The notes under the pieces are model-generated. The model saw nothing but the letters and a program-made list of their open reading frames with translations. It ran no database searches and had not been told where the DNA came from. A program made the position numbers and the translations under genes. DNA of 33,450 nt from Chitinivibrionales bacterium (GTDB taxonomy: Bacteria; Fibrobacterota; Chitinivibrionia; Chitinivibrionales; WJMI01), in assembly GCA_014728015.1 (NCBI GenBank), contig WJMI01000280.1:1-33450 (forward strand), written 5' to 3'. Position 1 is the stretch's first letter. Each line of letters starts with the position of its first letter. Below, piece by piece: positions 1 through 9,474 of the stretch.

Positions 1-1
1 C

Positions 2-151
2 CCGGGGTGTGACGGCGCGTTGTTCATGCGGGGGATCCGGGAAAAACTGCTCACGCTTCCCGACGAAACCGTCTTGTGGCCCGGACACATGAGCAGGACC
101 ACCGTCGGACGGGAGAAACGTCTCAACCCCTATTTCAGGGGCGGCGCGTGA
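2..151 (+). CDS. MBL-fold metallo-hydrolase (glyoxalase II-like), C-terminal fragment, truncated by window start
   Basis: Frame 2 reads PGCDGALFMRGIREKLLTLPDETVLWPGHMSRTTVGREKRLNPYFRGGA-stop; 'LPDETVLWPGH...TTVGREKRLNPYF' is the usual C-terminal signature of glyoxalase II-like MBL hydrolases. Confidence 0.75.
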   Translation, partial: PGCDGALFMRGIREKLLTLPDETVLWPGHMSRTTVGREKRLNPYFRGGA

Positions 152-173
152 TACCCCCGGCGCGCAGGACCTC

Positions 174-1094
174 ATGAAAAAACTTCCCTACCAGAAAATG
201 TTCCTGACGCATCTCGATCTCGAGAGGACCCTCAGCGGAAACACCATCGACTCGTATCGCTACGATCTTGACCGTCTTGCAGCCTATCTCGCCGGTAACA
301 ATGTCAAGGATATCGGCGCGGTCGACACCGGCCTTCTGTCCTCCTATGTGCGCTCGCTGTACGATATCGGATTTGCCGCCAGCTCGATTCAGCGCAACCT
401 TTCGGCGCTGCGGGGCTATTTCGCGTTCCTTGCATCCGAGGGCGCTATCGCATCGGACCCGACCGATCTGCTTGAAGGCCCGCGCGCATCGCGGTACCTT
501 CCCTCGGTGCTGTCGGTGGATGAGATACTTTCGGTACTGGGCGCCATCGATGTCTCCCGGAAACTGGGCGTGCGCGATCGGGCCATGCTCGAAACGCTGT
601 ATGCGACCGGGATGCGCGTCTCCGAGCTGTGCTCGTTCGCGTTCGAGCAGATACTGGAACGCGAGAAACTGGTCAGGATCGCGGGCAAGGGATCGAAAGA
701 GCGGCTCGTTCCCATCGGCGATATCGCGCTTCAGTGGATTGACGAGTATGCTCAGCGCGAGCGGCCGTTTCTGGCACGGGCCTTTTCGGACAGTACGGTC
801 TTTCTCAACGCACGCGGCCGCGCGCTTTCGCGCATGGGTGTATGGAAAATCATACAGAAACGCGTGCGGCAGGCGCATATCGAGAAAAAGGTTTCGCCGC
901 ATACGTTTCGGCATTCATTCGCCACGCATCTTCTGGAGGGAGGCGCCGACCTGCGCATGGTCCAGGAAATGCTGGGCCACGCGAACATCGTGACTACGGA
1001 GATATACACCCACGTGGACCGGGAGTATCTCAAGGAAGTACACCGGAGCTTTCATCCCAGAAACAGGCATCGCGGTTCCCTGATTTCGTCATGA
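174..1094 (+). CDS. xerD: Tyrosine recombinase XerD/XerC family
   Basis: 306 aa; N-terminal SAM-like core-binding region, then GKGSKERLVP, HTFRHSFATHLLEGGADLRMVQEMLGHANIVTTEIYTHV, i.e. the R-K-H-R-H-Y catalytic pattern. Confidence 0.92.
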   Translation: MKKLPYQKMFLTHLDLERTLSGNTIDSYRYDLDRLAAYLAGNNVKDIGAVDTGLLSSYVRSLYDIGFAASSIQRNLSALRGYFAFLASEGAIASDPTDLLEGPRASRYLPSVLSVDEILSVLGAIDVSRKLGVRDRAMLETLYATGMRVSELCSFAFEQILEREKLVRIAGKGSKERLVPIGDIALQWIDEYAQRERPFLARAFSDSTVFLNARGRALSRMGVWKIIQKRVRQAHIEKKVSPHTFRHSFATHLLEGGADLRMVQEMLGHANIVTTEIYTHVDREYLKEVHRSFHPRNRHRGSLISS

Positions 1095-1978
1095 CTGGAT
1101 CGTTTGTTCAGATTCACTATCACAACCGTACAGGCGGTGTGACCGCGGTGATGCGCCGCTACGCAGCGGCGTTTGATGGCGCGGGCCGCGCCGCAGCGAC
1201 GCGAAACCTGGTTGTGGCGGGAACGGAGACCTCTTTGTGCGGGGAAAGCGCGGAACTGATTGACATGCCCCGGTGCGCATACGCGCAGCACAAAACCATG
1301 TCGGAATTCCTTCGGGCGCGTGATATCCTGATGCATTCGCTTGGCGGGCTGGTATGCGATCCGTCAATGCCGCGGCCTGTCCGCGTGGTGGGGCACAACT
1401 TGACCCTCGGCAAGAACCTTGCGCTCTCTTCGGCGTTTGCAGCCATTGCGCGGCGGCACGCATCGGATCGCAATCTCCGGTTCTATTCCGTAGTACACGA
1501 TTTCGCCGAGGAGGGCCGCGCCCACATGGTGCGTCAGATATCGCGCGCGGAACAATGGGGATGGCCTATGTGGGACGACCTGTACGCATCCGGCGCGCGT
1601 GTCAGGTTCGTGTCGGTGTCGCCACGAAACACCCGGATACTCCGGCGCGCCGGACTGCCGGCGATCTGCCTTCTAAATCCTGTGGAAGAAAGCGCCCCGG
1701 CCCGGGGAAGGCTGTCCCGGCGGAAGCGCGCGCGCATCGCGGGCGGACTCGGACGGCTGGCGCGCATAGATGGTACCCGTTTTGATCCGGATCTGCCGTC
1801 ATTCCTGTATCCGGTCCGGATCATCTCCCGGAAAAACATCCTCGAAGCCATCCTTGTGTGCTGTCTCTCCGGTGGGGCAACCTGCTTGCGGGCGGTCCGG
1901 CCGATGCACCCGAAGATCGCGAGCTGTACCGGCAGGTTCTCTCATTCTGCCGCGAATATGACCTTCCGGTGGTGCTGA
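1091..1978 (+). CDS. Glycosyltransferase-like protein, N-terminal part (frame disrupted near 1856-1860)
   Basis: ATG at 1091 overlaps the xerD stop as ATGA. Coherent sequence (IHYHNRTGGVTAVMRRYA...FVSVSPRNTRILRRAG...SFLYPVRIISRKNILEAIL) ends its plausible homology near 1855; the tail CCLSGGATCLRAVRPMHPK looks out of frame. Confidence 0.6.
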   Translation: MTGSFVQIHYHNRTGGVTAVMRRYAAAFDGAGRAAATRNLVVAGTETSLCGESAELIDMPRCAYAQHKTMSEFLRARDILMHSLGGLVCDPSMPRPVRVVGHNLTLGKNLALSSAFAAIARRHASDRNLRFYSVVHDFAEEGRAHMVRQISRAEQWGWPMWDDLYASGARVRFVSVSPRNTRILRRAGLPAICLLNPVEESAPARGRLSRRKRARIAGGLGRLARIDGTRFDPDLPSFLYPVRIISRKNILEAILVCCLSGGATCLRAVRPMHPKIASCTGRFSHSAANMTFRWC

Positions 1979-2679
1979 ATACGGAGCGCCTGCGCCTGAC
2001 GAGAGGTGCCGGGGAACAGGGCACAAGCATATTTCCATATTTATATGCTTTCTGTGATGCTGCCGTGAGCACTTCCATCGCGGAAGGATTCGGTTATGCT
2101 CTCTACGAGCCATGGCTCTACGGCAGGCCCGTGATAGGCAGGCGTCCACAGGGCTTCAGCGCGCTGCCGGGCATGAAGGCGCGGCACCTTTATGCTCGTC
2201 TCCCGGTCCCGGCCGGCCAGGTACGGCTGCCCAGGCTGGTGTCGGCCTATCAGAAGCGCCTGCGGGCGGCTGGTGTGCGGGTGCCTTCCTCGAAACGGCT
2301 GGAGGCGGAGCTGGTCCGAAACGGACGAGTCGACTTTGGTACTCTTGACCAGGCAACGCAATGGGAGATTCTTGGGCGAATCGCCCGCGACCCGTCTGCC
2401 GGGAACAGGGAATTTGCCGTTTCCCTGCAGCCTTTTTTCCGGCAGATCAACGGGTTTTTCTCTTCTCCGATGGCCCGGAAGGTGATTTCCGGGAACCGCC
2501 TGGCAATCCGGCGCGCCTTGATCGGCACGGCCTTTCACCGGGCATTCACGCGCTGTTTCTCGTCAGCTCCAAGACTTCCTGCAAAGCCTCGTCCCGGCCT
2601 AGTGCGGAGCGCATTCGGGACGGTTGCAGGGCAAAGGCTCCTTCTGACTCCTCCCCGGTTGGTTCGGGCAAAAAAATAG
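1858..2679 (+). CDS. Glycosyltransferase-like protein, C-terminal part (continuation of 1091 ORF in another frame)
   Basis: Frame 1 continues as VLSLRWGNLLAGG...ELYRQVLSFCREYDLPVVLN...CDAAVSTSIAEGFGYALYEPWLYGRPVIGRR, typical of the nucleotide-sugar-binding half of GT-B glycosyltransferases. Confidence 0.6.
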   Translation: MLSLRWGNLLAGGPADAPEDRELYRQVLSFCREYDLPVVLNTERLRLTRGAGEQGTSIFPYLYAFCDAAVSTSIAEGFGYALYEPWLYGRPVIGRRPQGFSALPGMKARHLYARLPVPAGQVRLPRLVSAYQKRLRAAGVRVPSSKRLEAELVRNGRVDFGTLDQATQWEILGRIARDPSAGNREFAVSLQPFFRQINGFFSSPMARKVISGNRLAIRRALIGTAFHRAFTRCFSSAPRLPAKPRPGLVRSAFGTVAGQRLLLTPPRLVRAKK

Positions 2680-2688
2680 ACTTTTTGC

Positions 2689-2718
2689 TTGACTTTAGCT
2701 TCCTAAACATTGGATATT
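2689..2718 (+). promoter_or_regulatory. Putative sigma70-type promoter for the HU/IHF gene
   Basis: TTGACT (2689-2694), 18-nt spacer, GATATT (2713-2718), upstream of the strong SD AAGGAGG at 2731. Confidence 0.35.
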
Positions 2719-2743
2719 TATATACTTAGCAAGGAGGGCGCCC

Positions 2744-3058
2744 GTGTCGAACTCGACAAAACACGATCTTATTGCATCGGTTTCCAAGTTCACCGGTCTC
2801 ACCCAGGCCGATACCAAAATTGTGGTCGAGGAGCTTCTTGAGACCATCGCGAAATACCTGGAGACCAATAAAACCATAGAGATACGTGGGTTCGGCACGT
2901 TCTACACCAAAATCCGCAAGCCCCGTCCCGCCCGGAACCCCAAAACCGGCGAGGTCGTGCCGCTCCAGAGACGACGCGTACCGCTTTTCAAGTACTCCAA
3001 CGAGCTGAAGAAGCGGATTTCCGAGGAGCTGTCACAGGCAAATCCGGCCGCTGACTGA
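2744..3058 (+). CDS. HU/IHF family DNA-binding protein
   Basis: GTG start after AAGGAGG; 104 aa; VEELLETIAKYLETNKTIEIRGFGTFYTKIRKPRPARNPKTGEVVPLQRRRVPLFKYSNELKKRI matches the HU/IHF signature. Confidence 0.93.
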   Translation: MSNSTKHDLIASVSKFTGLTQADTKIVVEELLETIAKYLETNKTIEIRGFGTFYTKIRKPRPARNPKTGEVVPLQRRRVPLFKYSNELKKRISEELSQANPAAD

Positions 3059-3117
3059 GCCCTTCTCCGGGTTTCTCAAAAAAGCGCAACTCCGCCTCCG
3101 TAGACCGTCCTTTTGTC

Positions 3118-3147
3118 TTGACTCCATTTCTCCGATCACGCTATAAT
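3118..3147 (+). promoter_or_regulatory. Putative sigma70-type promoter for the envelope gene at 3207
   Basis: TTGACT (3118-3123), 18-nt spacer, perfect TATAAT (3142-3147), about 60 nt upstream of ATG 3207. Confidence 0.65.
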
Positions 3148-3206
3148 AAGGCGTGGATTTCCGCGCTTGCCGCGGCATTCGGAACTTACCCAAAGGGTGG
3201 CTACTC

Positions 3207-4715
3207 ATGAGCAAGGTCCTCAAGGGCTTCATCTGTGTTTTGCTTTCTGTCGGCGCCTGCCTGGCCCAGGAAACTGCGCCGCCGCCGGCGGACGGTACCG
3301 AAGAAGGTCAGAGTTCGCCGCTGAGCAGTTTCATCCCGGAAATTGCCGCTCCGGATTTCGATGCCCGTGCATCGGTAGGATTTAACTACGACTTCCTGAA
3401 AGACCCCACACGGGTTTCGTTCGACAATCCCAAGGGGTATATCGGCCTGAACATCCCGCTCAGCTACGCGATCCCGCAGGAGACATGGACAGGCCTGACA
3501 AGCGACCTCGCCTCCCTCTTCCCCGAGGGTGATGAATTCGAGCCCACCGCCCGGGCGCGGCAGAATGCCAACACGACAATCCGTGTCGAGGTCCCGATGC
3601 TTCGGGGCGTGGGGATGTTCTCCAATGTCCAGAATTTTTTCCTGAAGTATACCAACACGCTCGGCGAGCCCCGCATCCTGATCCAGCCTGATCTGGGTGA
3701 CCAGCTCGCCCTGGTGATGCAGGGAATGATCAGCGTGCCGCTCGAGGTCAGCCTGGGGTGGGAAACCATGACGTTCGGCTATGCCTATAAGGTCAATGAG
3801 CTGGTGAAATTCGCGGTCAACCTGCACCGCCATATTTTCCGGTTCAACCTCGCGGCAAAAATGGACATCGACCTTCTCGGCTACATGGACATCGATCTTA
3901 CCGAATCGGTGGTCGAGACCGCCGGTGAGGAAGCGGGCGACCTGGCCTCGGATCTGCTCGGGGAGATACCCCGGCAGTGGATCAATTACATGCTGTCAGG
4001 CTCGGCCAGCGGCCATTACGATGTCGAGGTGTGGTCCCCGACCTTTGCCCTGCATGTCTGGCGGTTCGGCCTGACATCGCGCCTCCACGTCAACACGCGC
4101 GCGCCCGGCCACCTCTCCGCGGAATATGTTGTTCCGTTCTTCGTGAATCCCGAGACCTTTGTCATGAAAGACCTCGGCGATATGGATTATATCATGGAAA
4201 ACGTCGACCGCTTTCTCAACGGTGAAACCGACACGGTCCAGCACACGTCGGATACCGACCTCGAGTGGCGGATGCCTCATGGCCATACGCTGACCTTTGA
4301 TATCGTTCCCGACAAGTTCTGGCTGTCCTACACCAAGCTGTTCGGCGAAGTGCAGATGCGCCTGGGCAATATTATCTCTATCGGCATGCAGCCGAGCGAC
4401 ACCACCGGAGCGGACACGGCCGCGGCGGCTCCCGACACCGTTGACTTCGATGTCGGTGTGAGCGTGGACCACATTATCATGATGCACGCGATGTTCCGGA
4501 ATGCATTTGTCAACCTGGGCATATTCTCGATGGATTTTCGTTACGGGGAGGACTCGGACCTGCTGGAGCAGGTGTACCCGGTGACGTTTGGCGGCGGGGC
4601 GCTTATGCCCGTGCTGAATTTCGGGACGGCCCTGGGCACAAAGCTGCAGCTTCTGCTGGAGCTTGACGTATTGCCGCTTATCGCCCTGAAGACCGGAGTC
4701 GTGTACTACTTCTAG
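3207..4715 (+). CDS. Putative outer-membrane beta-barrel protein of unknown family
   Basis: ORF 3153..4715; likely start ATG 3207 giving signal peptide MSKVLKGFICVLLSVGACLAQ. Alternating amphipathic strands and a C-terminal aromatic residue (TGVVYYF) suggest an OMP. Confidence 0.6.
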   Translation: MSKVLKGFICVLLSVGACLAQETAPPPADGTEEGQSSPLSSFIPEIAAPDFDARASVGFNYDFLKDPTRVSFDNPKGYIGLNIPLSYAIPQETWTGLTSDLASLFPEGDEFEPTARARQNANTTIRVEVPMLRGVGMFSNVQNFFLKYTNTLGEPRILIQPDLGDQLALVMQGMISVPLEVSLGWETMTFGYAYKVNELVKFAVNLHRHIFRFNLAAKMDIDLLGYMDIDLTESVVETAGEEAGDLASDLLGEIPRQWINYMLSGSASGHYDVEVWSPTFALHVWRFGLTSRLHVNTRAPGHLSAEYVVPFFVNPETFVMKDLGDMDYIMENVDRFLNGETDTVQHTSDTDLEWRMPHGHTLTFDIVPDKFWLSYTKLFGEVQMRLGNIISIGMQPSDTTGADTAAAAPDTVDFDVGVSVDHIIMMHAMFRNAFVNLGIFSMDFRYGEDSDLLEQVYPVTFGGGALMPVLNFGTALGTKLQLLLELDVLPLIALKTGVVYYF

Positions 4716-4793
4716 CAAGAGTGCCCCTCCGCCGCACCGGCACGTATCGTGACGGCGGACGGGCCAAAGCCATACATGCGAAAGGACAGGTCG

Positions 4794-7700
4794 ATGCCCT
4801 TACAAAGACGGTTGGCAGCTCTCTTCGTTCTCGGCCTCGCGTACGCGACGACGGCCGCGCAGTCGACCCCGTTTGTGTTGACTGAGTTTCCGGTGGTGGC
4901 CGTTGATGCTGAAACAAAGGTGTGGGTGAAATGGACCGGCATGTCGAGTGCTACCACGCCCGATCCCGCGCTTCGTTTCCCCGATTCAGGCACCGTCTAC
5001 TACAGCACGTCGCCCGGCGGATCCGATCCCGGGAACTATCCGGATTCCGTTACCGTATACTTCCCGGAATCGACGTATGTCGGCGAGGACATGTCCGGCG
5101 ACTCTCTATGGAATAGAGAATACCAGAACAACATCGGCGAGCCGGGCTCGCCGCCCCAGCGCGGCTCGGGGTTCAGGCCCGGCGACCAGGCCAACATGGG
5201 CGGCGGCGTGTACTATCTCATCGTCGCGAACAAGAAAAAGGGGTGGTACTCCAATGAAGTGAAAATCATTGTGGAAGTGCCGCGTCCCACGCAGCTCCTT
5301 TCGCCTGATGCCCGGGAGGAACTGGAGGATCTCACGCCCACGTTCGAATGGGAGAAAAACCCCGGGGTTCCCTATTACCATATCATCGTGTCCGATGAGG
5401 AGATTGCGGCGGACCTCGATGAGGAAACCGTGAACGGGCTCAGCATTATCTGGCAGGCAATAACCTCGAATACGCAGATTACCTACGGCGCGCCGGATCC
5501 CTCCGGGACGCTGACGGCCGATCCGCCTCCTTTGTCGCCCGGCATGGACTACAGCTGGGTCGTGCTCAACAACTATGGCAACCATCCCGCCACGACGTCG
5601 AAGCGGTTCGGGCTGCCCCGGAGTTTCAGCATCGCGGGCACGCCGATGCAGCAGCCCCGGAACGTGTATCCTTCCAACGACGATACCTTGTGGGTTGACA
5701 CGGAGCCCACATTCAACTTCACCTGGACCAATCTCGACAAGGAACATGCAAACACGTACAAGATTTATGTCTATGTCGCCGCCGATTTCGAAGGTGTCGA
5801 TGCGCAGGTTATCGAGTGGGAGACCGAGGTCACGGCCGGGCAGTTCGAGGGAGACACCGCCGAGGTGGAGGTCGATGCCGCATCCCTCTTCACCAGCAAC
5901 TTCTATCGCTGGCGCGTCATCGCGGTCAGTGATGAAGGCGCTGGCGCCACGGGCGAGATGACCGGGTTCCGGTATGCCGGCGTTCCCACCGGCGTCATGA
6001 AACTGTACACGCGCGAGCAAATCGATCTCGGCGACACCATTATTGAGAAGGCGGTTTCCGCGGCCGAGATTGAAATGGAAGTGCTCGAAGGGTCTCTCGA
6101 GCCGCCCCCCCTTTTCTATACGGGAAACGACGGCAGGCTTATCCGTTCGCGGCCGGCGGGTTCGTACCGGGTGACCGCGAGCAAGGACGGGTTTCTGCCC
6201 CGGACACGCACTATCACGATCGCCGAGGATGATACGGTAGAAACGATGTTTTATCTCGAGCGTCCCGCGGCAACCATCTACGGGAAGGTCGTTGACGGTG
6301 ACGGCCGGGCAATCGATCTGGCGACGGTCACCGGCGTGTCCGATCTGGGCGATACCACCGTGGCCGAGTCCGATGTGCAGGGCAATTTCGTGCTTAACTG
6401 CGAGGAGGCCGATTGGCAGGTCCGGGCAACGAAGCCGGGTTACGCGAGCTCGCTGCCCGGTGAAGTAAGTGTGCTGGACGGCCAGAGCGTGGACTTCGGG
6501 TCGATCGCGCTGAATGCCAACCCGTACACGCTCTCCGGCAGCGTCAAAAACCAGGAAGGCAAGTCAATCATCGGCGTCAATATCAGGCTGCTCGTTGACG
6601 GCGTGGAGATTGGCGAGGTGCCGTCAACGCCGCAGGACGGCTCCTATTCGTTCGCCGTCGAGGCGGGCACCTACACGCTGGTGGCGGCCAAGACCGGTTT
6701 CGCGACGGTCACGGCGACCCTGGACGTGCTCAGCTCGGTCCAGCGGACAATCACCATGACGTCCGGCGCCGCGCTGGTGCGGGGAAAGGTTTTCGGCGAA
6801 ACGTGGAGCGGGTCCCAGCGCGTGTACGCGCCGATAACCGATGCGACCGTGACCCTTATCGACACCTCGATGTCGCCCCCCGACAGCATCACGGCCGTTT
6901 CCGACGATGTGTACGGCGATTTCGAGATAAGCGTGCCCGCGGACAAGCGGTATCTCATGTATTCCAGCGCCGACGGCTACATCGCCGGGATGCGCGCGGC
7001 CCCGATCGTGACGGAGGCCGGGAAGACCCACGAAGTCAGCGACACACTCGAGGCCATGGCTTTCGTGCGGGGCATCGTGACCACCGGCGGAGGGGGCGAC
7101 GTGGTGCAGGGGGTGACCGTGTCCCTTGTCAATACCAGCACGTGGGCGGTCGCGGCGCAGGCCAAGAGCGATGCGGCCGGTGAGTTTGAAATGCGCAACA
7201 TCCCCGACGGCATCTTCCAGGTCCTCGGCGGCAAGGCCGGGGAATCCCGCGATGAGGGGGGCTATGCGCTCGACTCGGTCATTCTCGTCGACACCGGCGG
7301 TACCGCACTGCTCGACACCGCGGTGGAGATCAGCGAAGGACGGGCCATACGGCTTGTCAACACCCAGCAGCGGGTGATCGAAACCGTCAGTATCCGGGTG
7401 CGGTCCGGCGATAAGGCGGTTACATGGGTGGCCAGGCACGGCTCCGATCCTCTCAGCGCCGCATCGATCAAAGTCCGGGCTCCCCTTGTCAAGAGTCTCG
7501 GCATCGACGACACCCTGTGGGGCGTGGGGCCGGGCACGTATCTCGTCTCGGTCGATGCCGAAGCTGACACCATCGTGGACCTCTCCCGCCACCTGTTCAC
7601 CGTTCCCGAGACCGCCGATACCTTCCATGCCGATACGGTAAACCTGCCGGTCGCGCATGTCGCGGAGGACAGCGTGTCGCTCACCGCCGGCCGGATGGAG

Positions 7701-9422
7701 ATGACGATCGACGTGTACGGGCCGGCGCTGGATACCGCAGTCGTGTTCTACCGCGATGCCGGCGCCACGGCGTTTGACTCAGCAGGGTATGTTTCGGAGG
7801 ATGCCGGGACGGGCAAGCGGACATACACGTTCGACGTGCAGCCGCGGAAAAACGGCGCGGACATGGTGTACTACGTGAGGGCCGAGGACGGGGCCGATGT
7901 CTACGGGTACGAGCAGGAAACATACACCACGTATGTCCGTCCCGATGTGGGCACGCTCACCAAGATGGAGCTGGTGCCGTCCGCGGCGGACACGATGCTC
8001 TTCCCCGCGGATGCCGAGATTACCTTCGCGTTCTATGCATATTACGGGTCCAAATTCATCCGCGATACCACGCTCGACGGTGACTGGATCTACTGGAAGC
8101 TGCTCAACGCGAGCGGGTGCGCGTTCGACGGTTCCAAAACCTCGACCACGGGCCAGACAGCAACCCTGCAAACACCGTCATCGGGCACGGACAACGAGGT
8201 GGTCACCGTGCTCGTCACGTTTGTCTCATCGGAGCGGGAGCTTGCCGACGGCCTTTCTGATACGCTCCGTGCCTATTTCAGGGGATCGTCCAGCCGGCTC
8301 GACAGCGTCAGTGTCCGCCGCGTGGATGTTGACGGGCGCAAATATATCACCACGGCCCCGTCCGACGGCGCCGAGTTCGTTGCCGAGGGTTTCGATCGCG
8401 ACGATTCAGCCGTAACCATCACACCCGAATGGTCGATTGAGCCCGAAGAGGCGGGAACGATCAGCGGCAGGGGAGTGTTTTCGCCCGCGTCGAATTTCTC
8501 CGGCCACCTCCGTGTCGTGGCCGCGGTCGGCGCGACCTACGGAGAATACAACAAAAAAACCGGTAAGAAGATCAACGAATCCGGGCTCGAAGTCCATTAC
8601 CTTGTTCCCCAGTACCGTGACAGCGTATTCAACGGAATCGGGTGCTCGGTCGTGCTGCCGGACAACGCGGTCGATCCGAACAAAGAGGCCGAGATCATGA
8701 TTGCCGTCCCGCTTCTACAGAACCGCAACGAGCGCATATCCGGCGACTACAGCATTGTCGGCGATGCCTACGATCTCGAGGAGGTCAACGGCGTGAGCTT
8801 CGCCCTGGCATCGTCGGAAAGCCTTGGATTGCGGCTGGACATTCCGGACGAATACACCAAGGAATCCAAGGCGGGCTCCAGTGAATTCCATGTGGCGTTC
8901 TGGAACGAGGACAGCCTGCGCTGGGAGGCGCTGGCAAATTCCGAGACCGTGGATGACGGCGCGGCCGTCACCGCGAACATCACGCATTTCTCCCGGTATG
9001 CGGTCCTGTACAAAGCCGGGGGCGGCGCCGTATCCTGGGGCATCAAGCCGAATCCATTCTCGCCGTACGTGCAGCCGCGTGCCGAATACGGCTTTGATGC
9101 GCCCAGCGGAACATGTATCGAGGTGACTATTAAGAGGGCGGCCAGCAAGGTTGAGCTGGAGATATACAATGTCGTGGGCGATCGTCTGCTGCACACCGGC
9201 TTTCAAAATCCCTACACCAACGAGACCTACTTTCTGTGGTGGAACGGAAAGGGAAAGACCGGCAGGGAGGCTGATATCACCTGGATCAAGCCGGAACGGC
9301 ACTGGGGAGAGATACACGGCGACAAAATGTGCCGCAACGGCCGCTATTTCGCCGTGCTCACCGTGACCGATATCAAGAATGAGGAAGAACGTTTCATGAA
9401 GCCCATCGTGGTGTTCAAATAG
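4794..9422 (+). CDS. Large secreted modular protein with carboxypeptidase-regulatory-like (CNA-B-like) repeats and FlgD-like C-terminal Ig domain
   Basis: 1557-aa ORF 4749..9422; probable start ATG 4794 preceded by AAAGGA, signal peptide MPLQRRLAALFVLGLAYATTAAQ. C-terminus VELEIYNVVGDRLLHTGF...FLWWNGKGKTGR...CRNGRYFAVLTVTD resembles FlgD-like Ig domains. Confidence 0.7.
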   Translation: MPLQRRLAALFVLGLAYATTAAQSTPFVLTEFPVVAVDAETKVWVKWTGMSSATTPDPALRFPDSGTVYYSTSPGGSDPGNYPDSVTVYFPESTYVGEDMSGDSLWNREYQNNIGEPGSPPQRGSGFRPGDQANMGGGVYYLIVANKKKGWYSNEVKIIVEVPRPTQLLSPDAREELEDLTPTFEWEKNPGVPYYHIIVSDEEIAADLDEETVNGLSIIWQAITSNTQITYGAPDPSGTLTADPPPLSPGMDYSWVVLNNYGNHPATTSKRFGLPRSFSIAGTPMQQPRNVYPSNDDTLWVDTEPTFNFTWTNLDKEHANTYKIYVYVAADFEGVDAQVIEWETEVTAGQFEGDTAEVEVDAASLFTSNFYRWRVIAVSDEGAGATGEMTGFRYAGVPTGVMKLYTREQIDLGDTIIEKAVSAAEIEMEVLEGSLEPPPLFYTGNDGRLIRSRPAGSYRVTASKDGFLPRTRTITIAEDDTVETMFYLERPAATIYGKVVDGDGRAIDLATVTGVSDLGDTTVAESDVQGNFVLNCEEADWQVRATKPGYASSLPGEVSVLDGQSVDFGSIALNANPYTLSGSVKNQEGKSIIGVNIRLLVDGVEIGEVPSTPQDGSYSFAVEAGTYTLVAAKTGFATVTATLDVLSSVQRTITMTSGAALVRGKVFGETWSGSQRVYAPITDATVTLIDTSMSPPDSITAVSDDVYGDFEISVPADKRYLMYSSADGYIAGMRAAPIVTEAGKTHEVSDTLEAMAFVRGIVTTGGGGDVVQGVTVSLVNTSTWAVAAQAKSDAAGEFEMRNIPDGIFQVLGGKAGESRDEGGYALDSVILVDTGGTALLDTAVEISEGRAIRLVNTQQRVIETVSIRVRSGDKAVTWVARHGSDPLSAASIKVRAPLVKSLGIDDTLWGVGPGTYLVSVDAEADTIVDLSRHLFTVPETADTFHADTVNLPVAHVAEDSVSLTAGRMEMTIDVYGPALDTAVVFYRDAGATAFDSAGYVSEDAGTGKRTYTFDVQPRKNGADMVYYVRAEDGADVYGYEQETYTTYVRPDVGTLTKMELVPSAADTMLFPADAEITFAFYAYYGSKFIRDTTLDGDWIYWKLLNASGCAFDGSKTSTTGQTATLQTPSSGTDNEVVTVLVTFVSSERELADGLSDTLRAYFRGSSSRLDSVSVRRVDVDGRKYITTAPSDGAEFVAEGFDRDDSAVTITPEWSIEPEEAGTISGRGVFSPASNFSGHLRVVAAVGATYGEYNKKTGKKINESGLEVHYLVPQYRDSVFNGIGCSVVLPDNAVDPNKEAEIMIAVPLLQNRNERISGDYSIVGDAYDLEEVNGVSFALASSESLGLRLDIPDEYTKESKAGSSEFHVAFWNEDSLRWEALANSETVDDGAAVTANITHFSRYAVLYKAGGGAVSWGIKPNPFSPYVQPRAEYGFDAPSGTCIEVTIKRAASKVELEIYNVVGDRLLHTGFQNPYTNETYFLWWNGKGKTGREADITWIKPERHWGEIHGDKMCRNGRYFAVLTVTDIKNEEERFMKPIVVFK
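6268..7330 (+). repeat. Tandem divergent carboxypeptidase-regulatory-like domains inside the 1557-aa protein
   Basis: Four successive units: ATIYGKVVDGDGRAIDLATV; YTLSGSVKNQEGKSIIGVNI; ALVRGKVFGETWSGSQRVYAPITDATV; AFVRGIVTTGGGGDVVQGVTV, each followed by ...G.F/Y.f.... strands. Confidence 0.6.
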
Positions 9423-9474
9423 GTTCTGTGGCTGATGGATGACTGCTGACCATGCAAAGCGACCGGAGGAAAAC

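Noticed and set aside
842-1090. 5' extension of ORF 842..1978
   Set aside because: Overlaps the xerD catalytic region in another frame; the ATG at 1091 with ATGA coupling is a better start.
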